From MH13 sp042140245 (lineage in GTDB: Bacteria > Pseudomonadota > Alphaproteobacteria > Rhizobiales > MH13), in assembly GCF_042140245.1 (NCBI RefSeq), contig NZ_CP159483.1:1-64000 (forward strand): a DNA stretch of 64,000 bases, given 5' to 3'. The position numbers were made by a program, and so were the translations under genes. The notes beneath the pieces were generated by a model. That model saw only the letters and a list, made by a program, of their open reading frames with translations, was not told where the DNA came from and searched no databases. Positions 17,586-26,675 of the stretch are shown here, piece after piece. Position 1 is the stretch's first letter, and every line of letters begins with the position of its first letter.

Positions 17586-17843
17586 GTGACCCTTTCAGCT
17601 CCTTCCCCTTCAACCTCGGACCCGGAGTCCGACCGGCGCGAAGCGATTGCTTTCATGCTGGAGGCCTTTGATGCTGGCCGCGAAGCAGGCATTGAGAACC
17701 ACGCACTATCGCGCGCGGCACTCTTCCAATCGATCATGCGCATCGTGGAAGAACTTGGCGAAGAGGACGCGGCACGGTTCCTGCGCACCAGCGCCAAGGG
17801 CGTTCAGTCAGGCTACTACACGCGTGGCGACGTGCTGAACTGA
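17586..17843 (+). CDS. Conserved small hypothetical protein
   Basis: 85 residues from a GTG start with GGAGA 7 nt upstream. It is acidic and all-helical by composition (REAIAFMLEAFDAGREAGIENHALSRAALFQSIMRIVEELGEEDAARFLRT). No signal peptide or membrane segment. I do not recognise a domain. It ends close to the LysR gene on the other strand. Confidence 0.6.
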   Translation: MTLSAPSPSTSDPESDRREAIAFMLEAFDAGREAGIENHALSRAALFQSIMRIVEELGEEDAARFLRTSAKGVQSGYYTRGDVLN

Positions 17844-17868
17844 ACTGCGTTTCAGCCGGGGTTTTGCT

Positions 17869-18741
17869 CTAGTGCCCGGCTTCTTCGGCAATCCAATCAA
17901 TGAAGGCAGCGACCTCGGTCCGCTTGCGGTTTTGCTTGGTGACCAGAACCGCCAAGCCGCCTTTGATTGTATGGAAGCCGAGCGGTGCGACCAAGCGGCC
18001 ATCATCCAACTCCTCTTCAACCAATCGCCGCTCCGCTACCGCCACACCGAGACCGTTGGCAGCGGCCTCAAGCACCAGCACGGTCTGCGGATAGGGGATG
18101 GAGCGGTGGGCGACAACTTTGACGCCGGACAGCTTCTCCCAGGCCTCCCACACATCGCTGTGGTTTTGTCGAACCAGGCGTGTCGGAACCTTTAGCCCGC
18201 CCTGCATTGGCTCAAGTGCGTAACCCGGTGAGGCCACCAAACCATAGCTGACATCGCCCAAAGAATGGGCGTGGATGTTGGCATTGTGATCCCAAGACAG
18301 TCGATCCCAGGAGAGGATGGCGTCACAGTCCGACGTCAAAAGGTGCTCGCGCCCGGTGAGACACAAGCGCACTTCGCTGTCTGGCCAGCGCGCATAGTAG
18401 CGTGGCAGACGCGGCATCAGCCAACGCCCGGCAAAGGTGGGGCTGACGCCAATCTGCAGGAACGGCTTGTTCTGGCGGTTGCGCACCTCACCGCAGCCTG
18501 ATTCCAAAATATCCAAAGATCGCTGCACCGTTGCCTGCACCTGTTCACCATCGTCTGTGAGACGCAGGCCGTTGCCATCACGTTCGAACAGTTGCACGCC
18601 AAGGTCATCTGCCAGATTGCGCAGCTGTTTGCTGACAGCACCATGGGTTCGCCCAATCTCACGGGCAGCGGCCACCACCGATCCATGACGTGCCGTGGCA
18701 TCAAAGGCGATCAAGGCTGTCATGGGCGGCAATCGGCGCAT
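17869..18741 (-). CDS. LysR-family transcriptional regulator, GcvA-like
   Basis: 290 residues. The N-terminal winged helix is MRRLPPMTALIAFDATARHGSVVAAAREIGRTHGAVSKQLRNLADDLGVQLFERDGNGLRLT, the form typical of GcvA/AmpR-type LysR proteins. The effector domain follows (VGVSPTFAGRWLMPRLPRYYARWPDSEVRL). No metabolic target gene is adjacent: it is divergent from the small protein at 18844, whose promoter region it may share. Confidence 0.88.
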   Translation of the reverse strand: MRRLPPMTALIAFDATARHGSVVAAAREIGRTHGAVSKQLRNLADDLGVQLFERDGNGLRLTDDGEQVQATVQRSLDILESGCGEVRNRQNKPFLQIGVSPTFAGRWLMPRLPRYYARWPDSEVRLCLTGREHLLTSDCDAILSWDRLSWDHNANIHAHSLGDVSYGLVASPGYALEPMQGGLKVPTRLVRQNHSDVWEAWEKLSGVKVVAHRSIPYPQTVLVLEAAANGLGVAVAERRLVEEELDDGRLVAPLGFHTIKGGLAVLVTKQNRKRTEVAAFIDWIAEEAGH

Positions 18742-18843
18742 CAGGCCCTCTGTGATTTTTTCTCACACACTTGGGAGAATAACTCGATGGAAACAGAGCC
18801 ATGCCTGGGCGATATGACACGCCAATGAACAAGGGTGATGAAG

Positions 18844-19098
18844 ATGACGAACATTTTGGTATTTGCGCCGCGTTCCTCAGCCGAACCAACACCGCTTGCG
18901 ATGACGTATCGCAGGATCGTCCGCGCTCGATCCGTCGTGCGGGGCAAGACTTTTGTTCACACCTGGTGGGCACGGCGGCAGCTGCGCGCCATGCTACGCA
19001 AAGAGCTGTTGTTGCAGCCTGACTCGGTGCTGGAGGATGCTGGCTTTGATCGCAAGCAAGCCGAACGCGAAGCCGCCAAGCCCTTCTGGGTAGCTTGA
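18844..19098 (+). CDS. DUF1127-like small basic protein
   Basis: 84 residues. The C-terminal motif RRQLRAMLRKELLLQPDSVLEDAGFDRKQAEREAAKPFWVA is typical of DUF1127 (YjiS-like) proteins, which are abundant in Alphaproteobacteria and, in some species, bind RNA and affect phosphate or carbon physiology. The N-terminal extension is unusual for the family. AAGGG 8 nt before ATG 18844 supports that start; in-frame GTG 18835 and ATG 18838 also exist. Confidence 0.65.
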   Translation: MTNILVFAPRSSAEPTPLAMTYRRIVRARSVVRGKTFVHTWWARRQLRAMLRKELLLQPDSVLEDAGFDRKQAEREAAKPFWVA

Positions 19099-19134
19099 TC
19101 CGTCACGAGCGCTGGTAGCATCAATCGATGCAGA

Positions 19135-19157
19135 CCGTCCGCTCATCGAGCGGACGG
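19135..19157. terminator. Perfect 10-bp hairpin after the DUF1127-like gene
   Basis: Arms 19135-19144 and 19148-19157 pair without mismatch around a 3-nt loop. There is no T-tract, so it is either a weak terminator or an RNA 3'-end stabiliser. It lies between convergent genes. Confidence 0.5.
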
Positions 19158-19243
19158 ATACCAGACTAAACAGTCGTTTTTTGGCGGACTAATGGAAGAC
19201 TAACGGCAGACGGTCTGCTCTCAGTCCGCTTCAGGCCGTAACC

Positions 19244-20587
19244 TTAGCCTTCGACCGGACCGAGCGTTTCGACGAACGATGCCGCCTCGCCAAGCGAGGG
19301 TGTCGCGAGCTCACCATCCCACATCACACGATGACCGCGCACGATGGTGCCAACGGGCCAGCCGGTCACCTGCATATCGGCATAGGGCGTCCAACCACAA
19401 ATAGACGCGATCCAAGAATTGGTGATCGTCTCGCGGCGCTTCAAATCAACAATCGTAAAGTCCGCATCATAGCCGCGGGCGATGCGACCTTTGCCCGCCA
19501 ACCCGAACAAGCGCTGTGGACCGTGGCTGGTCATATCGACAAAACGCGCCAGCGACAGGCGACCTTCCGCAACATGGTTCAACATCACCGGCACAAGCGT
19601 CTGCACGCCGGGCATACCAGCCGGGCTTTGCGGATAAGGCTTATCTTTTTCTTCGCGGCTGTGCGGCGCATGATCTGAGCCGACAACATCGGCAACACCT
19701 TGCTCGACGCCCCACCAAATGCCTTTGCGGTGCTCCGGCGAGCGCACCGGCGGGTTCATCTGTAGATAGTTGCCGAGGCGCTCATAATCATCGGAAGACA
19801 GCGTTAGATGATGCGGCGTGACCTCCACCGTCGCATGGCGTTTGTGCTTGGCCAAGAACGGCATTTCATCGCCGGTGGAAATATGAAGCACATGGATGCG
19901 CGCGCCGGTCTCTTCAGCCAGCGCGACCAAGCGCTTGGTGCATTTCAGCGCCGCTTCAGCATCCCGCCAGACCGGGTGTGAGGATGGGTCACCTTCAACA
20001 CGCAAATGGGCGCGCTCGCGCAAGCGCGGCTCGTCCTCTGAGTGGAAGGCGGCGCGGCGCGAAATGTTGGAGAGAATTTCACGCACCGCCTCATCATCTT
20101 CCACCAGCAGATTGCCGGTGGAGGAGCCCATAAAGACCTTGATGCCAGCCGCGCCTGGTAGCCGCTCGAGCTCGCCGACCTCATGAGCATTCTCGCGTGT
20201 GCCGCCAACCCAGAAGGCAAAATCAGAATGCATGCGGTGGTGACCACGACGCACCTTGTCGGCGAGCGCGGCTTCATCGGTTGTGGTGGGGTTGGTGTTG
20301 GGCATCTCAAAGACGCAGGTCACCCCGCCCATGACAGCAGCGCGAGAGCCAGTTTCAAGGTTCTCTTTGTGCTCAGCACCTGGTTCGCGAAAATGGACCT
20401 GGCTGTCGATCACGCCCGGCAAAATGTGAAGACCTGCGCAGTCGATCACGTCGCCAGCTTGGCTCGCATCCAGGTTGCCGATGGCAACGATTTTACCATC
20501 GGTGACCCCCACATCGCGAAGACCCTCACCATCATGGTTGACGACAGTGCCCCCCTTGAAAAGGCGGTCGAAGGTTTCTTGCGGCAT
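19244..20587 (-). CDS. pyrC: Dihydroorotase-family amidohydrolase
   Basis: A 447-residue protein of the cyclic amidohydrolase superfamily that would interconvert carbamoyl-aspartate and dihydroorotate in pyrimidine synthesis. The metal site reads DSQVHFREPG, where the first His of the usual HxH is Gln. Other ligands look present: GIKVFMGSSTG, AFHSEDE, HVLHISTG and GSDHAPHSREEK. I know this QVHFREPG form from a dihydroorotase subgroup in Bacteroidetes and Alphaproteobacteria, so it need not be inactive. AAGGAG before ATG 20587 sets the start. It is divergent from the Sua5 gene; no other pyr gene is near. Confidence 0.85.
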   Translation of the reverse strand: MPQETFDRLFKGGTVVNHDGEGLRDVGVTDGKIVAIGNLDASQAGDVIDCAGLHILPGVIDSQVHFREPGAEHKENLETGSRAAVMGGVTCVFEMPNTNPTTTDEAALADKVRRGHHRMHSDFAFWVGGTRENAHEVGELERLPGAAGIKVFMGSSTGNLLVEDDEAVREILSNISRRAAFHSEDEPRLRERAHLRVEGDPSSHPVWRDAEAALKCTKRLVALAEETGARIHVLHISTGDEMPFLAKHKRHATVEVTPHHLTLSSDDYERLGNYLQMNPPVRSPEHRKGIWWGVEQGVADVVGSDHAPHSREEKDKPYPQSPAGMPGVQTLVPVMLNHVAEGRLSLARFVDMTSHGPQRLFGLAGKGRIARGYDADFTIVDLKRRETITNSWIASICGWTPYADMQVTGWPVGTIVRGHRVMWDGELATPSLGEAASFVETLGPVEG

Positions 20588-20665
20588 GGAGGGGCTCCTT
20601 TGGTTGGCCCCGTTTAGCAGAGGAGCAAGGCTGGCAAAAGACAATCGACATGCTATGCGCCAGCC

Positions 20666-21628
20666 ATGCACACCGAAATGTTCCCAATCAATGATGGCTC
20701 CGCCTGGCTTGAAAAAGCTCTGGCTGTTTTACGCACCGGTGGTGTGGTCGGCGTGCCCACCGAGACAGTCTATGGACTGGCGGGCGATGCCACACGCGCT
20801 GATGCGGTCGCGGCGATCTACGCAGCCAAGGGCAGACCAGCCCACAACCCGTTAATTGCCCATGTTGCCGATCTTGAAATGGCTGAGCGCTATGCGGTGT
20901 TCAATGATCGGGCGCGTAAACTCGCTGATACCTTCTGGCCCGGCCCGCTCACTTTGGTTTTGCCGCTCAGCACAGACGCCGACCTTGCCCCCGCAGTGAC
21001 GGCAGGCGGCGACAGCCTGGCGGTGCGATGTCCGCTTGGCCCACTTCGCGATTTGGCTGACGCATTGGGCCATCCGCTTGCCGCACCGAGCGCCAATTTG
21101 TCCGGTCACGTCTCCTCAACAAGCGCGCATCACGTGTTGAGCGATCTGCAAGGCGGAATACCCCTGATCCTTGATGGCGGGGCCACATCTCTGGGTCTGG
21201 AATCAACCATTTTGGACATGCGCGGCGAGGCGCCAGTTCTGCTGCGCCCTGGCGCAGTGGACGCTGAAAGCTTGGAAGCGACACTTGGCGTTTCCCCGGC
21301 CACCACCGACGATCAATCAGATAGGCCCGTCGCGCCAGGGCAGCTGGCCAGCCACTATGCGCCGCGCGTTCCAGTGCGCCTCAACGTGCTTCCGCAGGAC
21401 GTGAAGCAAGGCGAGGCTTATCTGGGCTTTGGACAACACACCCTCCCCGACCATGAAACCCTGTCTGCCAGCGGCAATGTAAGCGAAGCCGCAGAGGTGC
21501 TTTATGCAGCGCTGCGAACCCTTGATCAGCAACGCCCAATGGCCATTGCCATCGCGCCCATTCCCACCGAAGGTTTGGGCCGCGCCTTGGCCGACAGGCT
21601 GCAGCGCGCCGCCGCGCCGAGAAGCTAG
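20666..21628 (+). CDS. tsaC: L-threonylcarbamoyladenylate synthase, Sua5 type
   Basis: It makes threonylcarbamoyl-AMP for the t6A37 modification of ANN-decoding tRNAs. The YrdC domain is clear: GGVVGVPTETVYGLAGDA near residue 25, AKGRPAHNPLIAHV, the FWPGPLTLVL segment and SLAVRCPLGP. The C-terminal Sua5 domain follows the linker GQLASHYAPRVPVRL. At 320 residues it is the long Sua5 form rather than short TsaC. It is divergent from pyrC across 78 bp, and tRNA-Pro follows. Confidence 0.93.
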   Translation: MHTEMFPINDGSAWLEKALAVLRTGGVVGVPTETVYGLAGDATRADAVAAIYAAKGRPAHNPLIAHVADLEMAERYAVFNDRARKLADTFWPGPLTLVLPLSTDADLAPAVTAGGDSLAVRCPLGPLRDLADALGHPLAAPSANLSGHVSSTSAHHVLSDLQGGIPLILDGGATSLGLESTILDMRGEAPVLLRPGAVDAESLEATLGVSPATTDDQSDRPVAPGQLASHYAPRVPVRLNVLPQDVKQGEAYLGFGQHTLPDHETLSASGNVSEAAEVLYAALRTLDQQRPMAIAIAPIPTEGLGRALADRLQRAAAPRS

Positions 21629-21715
21629 CGATGGTGTTGCCGCACCCAAACGATGGGTCTATAGGGGTGCCTCGCCGCAGATGATGTCTCCCGAAACCTT
21701 TGCATCGCGGCCTGT

Positions 21716-21792
21716 CGGAGCGTAGCGCAGCCTGGTAGCGCACCTCGTTCGGGACGAGGGGGTCGGAGGTTCAAATCCTCTCGCTCCGACCA
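21716..21792 (+). tRNA. tRNA-Pro (anticodon CGG)
   Basis: The acceptor stem CGGAGCG pairs with CGCTCCG, and ACCA follows. The anticodon arm is CCTCG-TTCGGGA-CGAGG with CGG at positions 3-5. The T-arm is CGGAGGTTCAAATCCTCTC. CCA is encoded. Confidence 0.96.
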
Positions 21793-21988
21793 ATCATCCT
21801 GCCTTTACGTCCGCCTGACCGATCGCAGATTGCGCCCAAACACCCCCAACATTCTGCGGTCTATCGGCGTTTCGTGCATGCCTCATCCGCCGACATCTGC
21901 TACGGGCTGGCTATCTGGACATTCTGTCCGACCGCGGCACGGGCGACATCGTCTGCAAAGTCCGCTCACAAACGGCGGTACGCCTTTC

Positions 21989-23023
21989 ATGCCAAACATC
22001 TCAACTTCTGCGCCAGACGGACTGCAAACGCGTCACCCGCGCGACTGGGTGAAAATCCTTTCTAGCTATCGTGAGCCCAATGCGCAGCGTAGTTGGTTTG
22101 AACTGGCCGTCACGTTGGGGCCGTTCGTTCTGTTGTGGGTTCTGGCGTGGTGGTCTCTGGGCGTCAGCTATTGGCTCACCTTCGCCCTCTCATCGCTCAA
22201 CGCAGCCTTCTTGCTGCGGCTTTTCGCCATCCAACATGATTGCGGCCATGGATCGTTCTTCAAGAACCGTTCGGTGGGGGATTGGCTGGGACGCGTGATC
22301 GGTGTGCTGACGCTGACCCCCTATGATGTGTGGCGGCGTACTCATGCAATCCATCATGGGGCGTCAGGCAATCTTGGAAAGCGCGGCATCGGCGATGTGC
22401 AGACATTGACGGTGGAGGAGTATCGCGCGCTGAAACCTCTCAATCGCTTGCTCTATCGGCTCTATCGCAACCCCATCGTCCTGTTTGGACTCGGACCAGG
22501 CTACCTGTTTCTTTTGGAGTATAGGCTACCCATTGGTTTGATGGCGCAGGCAAGATACTGGGTCAGCGCGATGACCACCAACGCAGCGATTTTGATCGCC
22601 CTGCTGGTTGTTTTCCTCACCGGTGGCCTGATGCCCATCCTGCTGATTTTCCTGCCGACAACGCTTTTGGCCGCAACCGCTGGTGTCTGGCTTTTCTACG
22701 TGCAGCACCAGTTCGAAACCACACATTGGGCTTCAAGGGACGATTGGCAGCTGCAGGAAGCCGCCTTGAAGGGCAGTTCGCACTATGTCTTGCCGCCTGT
22801 GTTGCAATGGGTGACAGCCAATATAGGCATTCATCATGTGCATCATCTCTACAGCCCAATTCCGTTCTATCGCCTGCCCGAAGTGCTGCGTGACCATACA
22901 GAGTTGGCCGACACCAATCGGATGACGATCCGACAAAGCCTGTCGTGCGCAAAGCTGCATCTGTGGGATGAGAAAAGCCATCGGTTGCTTTCATTCGCCC
23001 AAGCGCAGGCCTGTCCACGCTAG
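21989..23023 (+). CDS. Membrane fatty acid desaturase
   Basis: 344 residues with the three histidine boxes of acyl-lipid desaturases: HDCGH (about residue 83), HAIHH (about 119) and HHVHH (about 285). Between boxes lie hydrophobic helices (FELAVTLGPFVLLWVLAWWSLGV, AAILIALLVVFLTGGLMPILLIFLPTTLL). The FYVQHQFE segment resembles omega-6/delta-12 types. It would add a double bond to membrane acyl chains, with iron and an external electron donor. The start codon is chosen from similarity at MPNIS; no clear ribosome site. Confidence 0.88.
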   Translation: MPNISTSAPDGLQTRHPRDWVKILSSYREPNAQRSWFELAVTLGPFVLLWVLAWWSLGVSYWLTFALSSLNAAFLLRLFAIQHDCGHGSFFKNRSVGDWLGRVIGVLTLTPYDVWRRTHAIHHGASGNLGKRGIGDVQTLTVEEYRALKPLNRLLYRLYRNPIVLFGLGPGYLFLLEYRLPIGLMAQARYWVSAMTTNAAILIALLVVFLTGGLMPILLIFLPTTLLAATAGVWLFYVQHQFETTHWASRDDWQLQEAALKGSSHYVLPPVLQWVTANIGIHHVHHLYSPIPFYRLPEVLRDHTELADTNRMTIRQSLSCAKLHLWDEKSHRLLSFAQAQACPR

Positions 23024-23185
23024 GCACGTGAACCGTGCGGTTGCTGCACGCGATCCCTGCGCCAATTCGCCTCAAGGTTGCAGCGCTTTTGACTTAAAGG
23101 CTGTTCACGCGATGCTTACGAAGCTGCGGTATGACGGGACCTGTCGGCGATGCCGATTGCCCTGTCCCCGCGTTCGAGATTGTGC

Positions 23186-24784
23186 ATGCAACCGTCTTTT
23201 TCCGTCACCGACCCGCTGTGGTTGATCATCGCCTTCGGGCTTGGATTTGGCGCGCGCGCCATCGGTCTGCCGCCGATGGTTGGTTATCTTTTGGCCGGGT
23301 TCGCCCTGGCTGGATTTGGCATGCAGTCCGGGCCGCTGCTGGAAGGGTTGGCCAATCTTGGCATCACACTGATGCTGTTCACGATTGGTCTGAAAATCTC
23401 GCTGAAAACCCTTCGCTCGCCGCAGATCTTAGGCGTTGCCACGGCACATATGACGATCACCTTCGTGGTCGCCAGCCTGTTTGTCATGGGCTTGGGCGTG
23501 CTCGGTCTGGCCCTGTTTGATGGCATCAGCTGGCAAACCGCTGCCTTGGTGGCCTTTGCCCTGTCGTTCTCCTCCACAGTGTTTGCGGTGAAGGTGCTCG
23601 ACGAAAAAGGTGAGATTGCCTCCCGCCATGGACGCATCGCCATCGGTATTCTGGTCATTCAAGACATCATTGCCGTCATCTTCATGGCCGCATCGGAAGG
23701 CGCAATGCCAAGCATCTTCGCGCTCGGCCTGTTTGCGCTGATCTTCGTGCGCGGGCCACTTGATCGGCTGGCCAACAAGGCGGGCCATGGCGAACTGCTG
23801 CTGCTGTTCGGCTTCGGCATGGCGATCACTGGCTATGCGCTGTTCAGCGCGGTTGGCCTGAAAGGCGATCTCGGCGCGCTGATTTTCGGGATGCTGCTTG
23901 CCGGTTCCAGCAAGGCTGACGAACTGAACAAAGCCCTTGGTGTCTTCAAAGACGTCTTCCTGATCGGCTTCTTTCTGTCGATTGGCCAGTATGGTTTGCC
24001 GGACGCCACAGTGGGTATCACGGCGCTGGTGCTGCTGGTGTTTCTGGTTACCAAGACCAGCCTTTGGATGGTGCTGTTCTCAACCTTCCATCTGCGATCA
24101 CGGGTCAGCTTTTTATCCACGCTGACGCTTGGCAACTACTCCGAGTTCGCACTCATCGTGGCAGCCGTCGCCTTCGATGCCGGTTGGATCAACGCTGAAT
24201 GGCTGGTGGCACTGGCGGTTGTTGTGGCGCTGTCATTCTGCGTTTCCGCACCGCTGAGCAGCAACGCCAACACGCTGTTTGCCAGGTGGCGACCGAAACT
24301 GCAAAAGCTGGAATCTCATCGCTACCTGGAAGAGGACCAACCGATCCCACTTGGGGATGCACGTGTGCTCATCTTCGGCATGGGGCGTGTTGGGTCAGCT
24401 GCGTTTTTGAACGTCGCGGGCGATGACCCGAACTCGGTCATTGGCTTCGACATCGACAACACCGTGGTCGACAAACACTATGACCTTGGCCGCCACGTTC
24501 TGCGCGGCGATGCCAACAACCCAGAGCTTTGGGCCAAGTTGAAGGGCTTTAAAACCAATATCGGACTGATCGTTCTGGCCACCCCGCACCAGCAATCCAA
24601 CCTGTCGGCCATCGCGCTGCTACGCGGAGAGGGCTATCGCAAAAAGATCGCGACCATCGCCTTCTATCCTGATGATGAGATGGAGCTTTACGCCGCTGGG
24701 GCGGACAGCGTCTACAATGTGTACCAAGAGGCTGGTGACGGCATTGCGCAAGAAATCGGCGGCATTCTTCGACCGGCTGCGTGA
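23186..24784 (+). CDS. Kef-type cation:proton antiporter with TrkA-N domain
   Basis: 532 residues. The first 380 form an Na+/H+ exchanger membrane domain (CPA2) with the pattern GYLLAGFALAGFG, LMLFTIGLKISLKTL and ALSFSSTVFAVKVLDEKGE. The C-terminal domain is TrkA-N (ARVLIFGMGRVGSAAFLNVAGDDPNSVIGFDIDN), which binds NAD(H) or a nucleotide and gates transport. The likely ion is potassium. No KefF/KefG partner is near. The start is at the ATG 23186, with only a weak ribosome site. Confidence 0.88.
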   Translation: MQPSFSVTDPLWLIIAFGLGFGARAIGLPPMVGYLLAGFALAGFGMQSGPLLEGLANLGITLMLFTIGLKISLKTLRSPQILGVATAHMTITFVVASLFVMGLGVLGLALFDGISWQTAALVAFALSFSSTVFAVKVLDEKGEIASRHGRIAIGILVIQDIIAVIFMAASEGAMPSIFALGLFALIFVRGPLDRLANKAGHGELLLLFGFGMAITGYALFSAVGLKGDLGALIFGMLLAGSSKADELNKALGVFKDVFLIGFFLSIGQYGLPDATVGITALVLLVFLVTKTSLWMVLFSTFHLRSRVSFLSTLTLGNYSEFALIVAAVAFDAGWINAEWLVALAVVVALSFCVSAPLSSNANTLFARWRPKLQKLESHRYLEEDQPIPLGDARVLIFGMGRVGSAAFLNVAGDDPNSVIGFDIDNTVVDKHYDLGRHVLRGDANNPELWAKLKGFKTNIGLIVLATPHQQSNLSAIALLRGEGYRKKIATIAFYPDDEMELYAAGADSVYNVYQEAGDGIAQEIGGILRPAA

Positions 24785-24870
24785 ACCCATGCCGTATAGG
24801 TGCGGCAATCAGTGCCACCTCAAGAAACCCCCGATGCTTGATCCAAATCATCATGAGTGCTGTAAGCCTG

Positions 24871-24887
24871 TTTAGAATGCGTCTAAA
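24871..24887 (+). promoter_or_regulatory. Iron control element (Irr box) upstream of hemA
   Basis: TTTAGAATGCGTCTAAA matches the iron control element TTTAGAA-N3-TTCTAAA at 13 of 14 fixed positions, within a perfect 7-bp inverted repeat (GTTTAGA-N5-TCTAAAC). It lies 128 bp upstream of the hemA start. Irr controls heme synthesis genes in Rhizobiales, so the context fits. Confidence 0.7.
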
Positions 24888-24939
24888 CGTGTAATCCGAA
24901 CGCCTATTGGTGTGGTTGCTGATGGCAACAGATTAGGAT

Positions 24940-24957
24940 TTGCGCATATTGGCGCAA
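24940..24957 (+). promoter_or_regulatory. Inverted repeat TTGCGC-N6-GCGCAA before hemA
   Basis: A perfect 6-bp inverted repeat 58 bp upstream of the hemA ATG. It is too long (18 bp) for an FNR/FixK box. It may be an operator or an RNA hairpin in the 5' leader; the role is unknown. Confidence 0.35.
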
Positions 24958-25014
24958 CTGGGGCCAGGCTGGCACCAACACGGACATGATGGTGCCGGGA
25001 TCGGGAGCGAACGG

Positions 25015-26232
25015 ATGAATTACGAAGGCTTTTTTCAATCTGCATTGGAGGGATTGAAAGAGGAAGGTCGCTACCGCGTCTTCGCTGATCTTGAGCGTCA
25101 CCGCGGCAACTTTCCAAAAGCCACGCGCCACCGCGAAGACGGCACGGTGCAAGAAGTCACAGTTTGGTGCTCAAACGACTATTTGGGTATGGGCCAGCAC
25201 CCCAATGTGATCAACGCCATGCATGAAGCGGTGAACCGCTGCGGCTCAGGTGCAGGCGGCACCCGCAATATTTCCGGCACCAACCACTATCACGTGCAGC
25301 TGGAGAACGAACTGGCTGATTTGCATGGCAAGGAAGCTGCTCTGCTCTTCACCTCAGGTTACGTGTCCAACTGGGCTTCACTCTCCACGCTGGCATCAAA
25401 GCTGCCTGATTGCGTGGTGATTTCGGATGCCAAAAACCACGCGTCGATGATTGAAGGCATTCGCCACTCGCGCGCTGAAAAAATGATCTTCAAGCACAAC
25501 GATCCTGAAGATCTGGAGCGGAAGCTTGCCTCCATCGCACCAGGACGCGCGAAGATCGTGGCGTTTGAATCGGTCTACTCAATGGATGGCGACATCGCGC
25601 CGATCAAAGAGATTTGCGACATCGCCGACAAATATGGCGCCATGACCTATCTGGACGAAGTGCATGCTGTTGGCATGTACGGCCCGCGTGGCGGTGGCGT
25701 TGCCGAGCGCGAAGGGCTGATGGATCGCGTCACACTGATCGAGGGCACGCTTGGCAAAGCGTTTGGCGTGATGGGCGGTTACATCACCGGCTCTGCAGCC
25801 TTGTGCGACTTTATCCGCAGCTTCGCTTCTGGCTTCATTTTCACAACTTCATTGCCGCCATCGCTGGCGGCCGGTGCGCTGGCCTCGATCCGGCATTTGA
25901 AGGAAAGCGATCAGGAACGCGCTGGCCAAGAGGCCGCCGTTACCAAGGTGCGCAAGCTGCTCGATAAGGTCGGCATCCCTTATATGCCTGCGCCCAGCCA
26001 CATCATCCCGGTGATGGTGGGCGATGCAAAGAAGTGCAAATTCATCTCCGACGTGCTGCTTGAGCAGTATGGCATCTACATCCAGCCCATCAACTATCCC
26101 ACCGTTGACAAGGGCACCGAGCGCCTGCGCATCACGCCAGGACCGCTGCATACGGATGAAGATATCGGCCATCTGGTGAATGCACTTTCTGACCTCTGGT
26201 CGCAGTGCGCGCTTTCACGCGCGGTCGCCTAA
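25015..26232 (+). CDS. hemA: 5-aminolevulinate synthase
   Basis: It condenses glycine and succinyl-CoA to 5-aminolevulinate, the first step of tetrapyrrole synthesis in Alphaproteobacteria. 405 residues, the normal length. PLP-enzyme motifs: WCSNDYLGMGQHP, GSGAGGTRNISGTNHYH, FESVYSMDGDIAPI, TYLDEVHAVGMYG, and the PLP lysine in EGTLGKAFGVMGGYI. GGGAGCG before ATG 25015 sets the start. An Irr-type box lies upstream, so iron control of heme supply is likely. It stands alone as a transcription unit. Confidence 0.97.
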   Translation: MNYEGFFQSALEGLKEEGRYRVFADLERHRGNFPKATRHREDGTVQEVTVWCSNDYLGMGQHPNVINAMHEAVNRCGSGAGGTRNISGTNHYHVQLENELADLHGKEAALLFTSGYVSNWASLSTLASKLPDCVVISDAKNHASMIEGIRHSRAEKMIFKHNDPEDLERKLASIAPGRAKIVAFESVYSMDGDIAPIKEICDIADKYGAMTYLDEVHAVGMYGPRGGGVAEREGLMDRVTLIEGTLGKAFGVMGGYITGSAALCDFIRSFASGFIFTTSLPPSLAAGALASIRHLKESDQERAGQEAAVTKVRKLLDKVGIPYMPAPSHIIPVMVGDAKKCKFISDVLLEQYGIYIQPINYPTVDKGTERLRITPGPLHTDEDIGHLVNALSDLWSQCALSRAVA

Positions 26233-26342
26233 ACGCCGCCACGCGCCCGCTCTGCCAAATCGCATTGCAGCATTGCCATTTGTCCTGCCGTTAACGCCTT
26301 GCTAAGGTTGATCGGTGGGCGGCAATCAACGGGTGATATGGT

Positions 26343-26675
26343 GTGAGGATGGCAGAGAGCCTCCCTACAAACGAGCACGTGCACAGATCGCTAGCTGAAC
26401 CGCCGTCGTCGCTGCATACGGCGTTACGCGATGTATTGCGCACATGCGACGACGACAGACTTGCCCGTCATTTGGGCTTGCGCAGCGCAGCTGCTGCCAA
26501 GGCCCTACGCGCCAACGAGGCGGCTCTTGATCACCTTACTATGCGATTGGCTGAGGGCTGCGAAGGCCAGTCAGCGAACGAGGCAGCATCCAATGCCCAA
26601 GCACTCTTCACGCGAAGAGACATGGCAATTGCCTCCACAGGGGATGCCGGCTTGGGAGACGCTGGCGATGCGTAA
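26343..26675 (+). CDS. Unassigned protein, first gene of an overlapping three-gene unit
   Basis: 110 residues from GTG 26343 (GGGTGA 7 nt upstream) or 108 from ATG 26349. It is rich in Ala and Leu and probably all helical (LHTALRDVLRTCDDDRLARHLGLRSAAAAKALRANEAALDHLTMRLAEG). No signal peptide, membrane segment or known motif. Its stop overlaps the next start (ATGCGTAA, 26668-26675), so the genes are translationally coupled. Confidence 0.55.
   Translation: MRMAESLPTNEHVHRSLAEPPSSLHTALRDVLRTCDDDRLARHLGLRSAAAAKALRANEAALDHLTMRLAEGCEGQSANEAASNAQALFTRRDMAIASTGDAGLGDAGDA

Noticed and set aside
24940..24957. An FNR/FixK box before hemA.
   Set aside because: The FNR family needs TTGAT-N4-ATCAA (14 bp). 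This repeat is 18 bp with GCGC inside, so I list it only as an inverted repeat.
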